Positions 5,125 through 5,717 of a stretch of DNA of 5,717 nucleotides are shown in pieces; positions within the stretch are counted from its first letter, which is position 1, and every line of letters starts with the position of its first letter. A model generated the notes under the pieces. That model saw only the letters and a program-made list of their open reading frames with translations. It had not been told where the DNA came from and did no database searches. Origin of the DNA: Verrucomicrobia bacterium TMED44 (lineage in GTDB: Bacteria; Verrucomicrobiota; Verrucomicrobiia; Opitutales; Seribacteraceae); the NCBI GenBank assembly GCA_002168015.1, contig NHCX01000012.1:1-5717 (forward strand). The letters are read 5' to 3'. Position numbers and translations under genes: made by a program.

Positions 5125-5717
5125 ATGAAAAAAAATATAAGTATTATCACAGGAACTTTAAACCGTAAAGAAAATATACAACGATTAATTGAAAACACTA
5201 TAGCTAAATATGAATTTTTGGAACTAGTTCTAGTAGATGGGGGAAGTACAGATGGAACGATAGAATATATTGATTCTTTAAATTATAAAAACTTAGTTTT
5301 TTTGAATTATGGAAAACGTTCATCATACCCTCACTTTATGAATTTAGGAATAAGAAATGCTTCTAGTGAGTATATTTGTATTTGGGATGATGATGCAATT
5401 TTAATTAATAGTTGGTCAGAGGTATTGAATATTGTCAATAAAAAGAAATATGATTTTTATATTTTCAATTGGAAATTGGGAGACGATATAAATCTAATAG
5501 AAAATTCCGAATGGATAGAAGGAAATGATGACAAAAACGGTTGGTGCCTGTTTGATGAAACTGATGAAGTTGCTGATGGACTAGTAACTATGAATTATGG
5601 TATTTTTGACAAACAAATATTTAAAAAAATTGGCATGCACAATACAAGGTTTGATTTTTGGTATGCTGACAACGATTTATCCAATAGAGCATATTTATTT
5701 GGTTATAAGCATAAAAG
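5125..5717 (+). CDS. family 2 (GT-A) glycosyltransferase, N-terminal part, cut by the window end
   Basis: From the ATG at 5125 an open frame of 197 codons runs off the window. The protein begins MKKNISIITGTLNRKENIQ, the usual first strand of a GT-A fold, followed by VDGGSTDGT at 37-45 (nucleotide-binding) and WDDDA at 87-91, the DxD metal site. A later acidic stretch, WYADNDLSNRAYLFGYK at 179-195, sits where the catalytic-base motif lies in family 2 enzymes. It would transfer a sugar from a nucleotide donor to a growing glycan at the inner face of the membrane; donor and acceptor are unknown. No membrane segment is visible in this part. The gap from the aminotransferase gene is only 11 bases, with no Shine-Dalgarno, which suggests the same transcript. 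Confidence 0.88.
   Translation, partial: MKKNISIITGTLNRKENIQRLIENTIAKYEFLELVLVDGGSTDGTIEYIDSLNYKNLVFLNYGKRSSYPHFMNLGIRNASSEYICIWDDDAILINSWSEVLNIVNKKKYDFYIFNWKLGDDINLIENSEWIEGNDDKNGWCLFDETDEVADGLVTMNYGIFDKQIFKKIGMHNTRFDFWYADNDLSNRAYLFGYKHK

Noticed and set aside
1..5717. tRNA, rRNA, CRISPR array, insertion sequence or riboswitch
   Set aside because: I found no structured RNA pattern, regularly spaced repeats, transposase motifs or terminal inverted repeats; gaps between genes are all under 60 bases.

Overview
This is a dense, single-strand piece of a low-GC prokaryotic genome, and the genes look like a cell-surface sugar (glycan) biosynthesis locus. All eight coding regions I support lie on the + strand. 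The sequence is strongly AT-rich, arginine is written mostly with AGA, gaps between genes are 0-58 bases and several genes overlap. This fits small AT-rich free-living lineages such as marine SAR11-type or Prochlorococcus-type bacteria. An AT-rich thaumarchaeon cannot be excluded, and the sequence alone does not settle the taxon.

Layout. Bases 1-51 look like the last 16 codons of an upstream gene. Next is a class I SAM-dependent methyltransferase with a lysine-rich N-terminus (57-755). After a 58-base AT-only-looking gap comes a tightly overlapping trio: a small cupin (814-1239), a short-chain dehydrogenase/reductase (1229-1900) and a CMP-sugar synthetase-type cytidylyltransferase (1884-2570). 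A 46-base gap leads to the most distinctive gene (2617-3600), which fuses an N-terminal SIS phosphosugar isomerase-type domain to a C-terminal HAD phosphatase-type domain. A 39-base gap leads to a second, different cupin (3640-4062). It overlaps by 17 bases a DegT/DnrJ/EryC1 PLP-dependent sugar aminotransferase (4046-5113) that must start at TTG. The window ends inside a family 2 glycosyltransferase (5125 onwards).

How the genes may work together (inference). The SIS and HAD domains suggest rearrangement and dephosphorylation of a sugar phosphate. The SDR suggests an oxidation or reduction, and the cupins an epimerase or other small sugar-modifying step. The aminotransferase would add an amino group to a keto-sugar. 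The cytidylyltransferase would activate an acidic or related sugar as a CMP conjugate, and the glycosyltransferase and methyltransferase would assemble and decorate the glycan. The SDR-cytidylyltransferase pair recalls the ptmA-ptmB order of Campylobacter flagellin glycosylation. However, no NeuB- or KdsA-type condensing enzyme is in the window, so the CMP-activated sugar cannot be named. The SIS-HAD fusion in this context is the best candidate for an uncharacterised pathway step.
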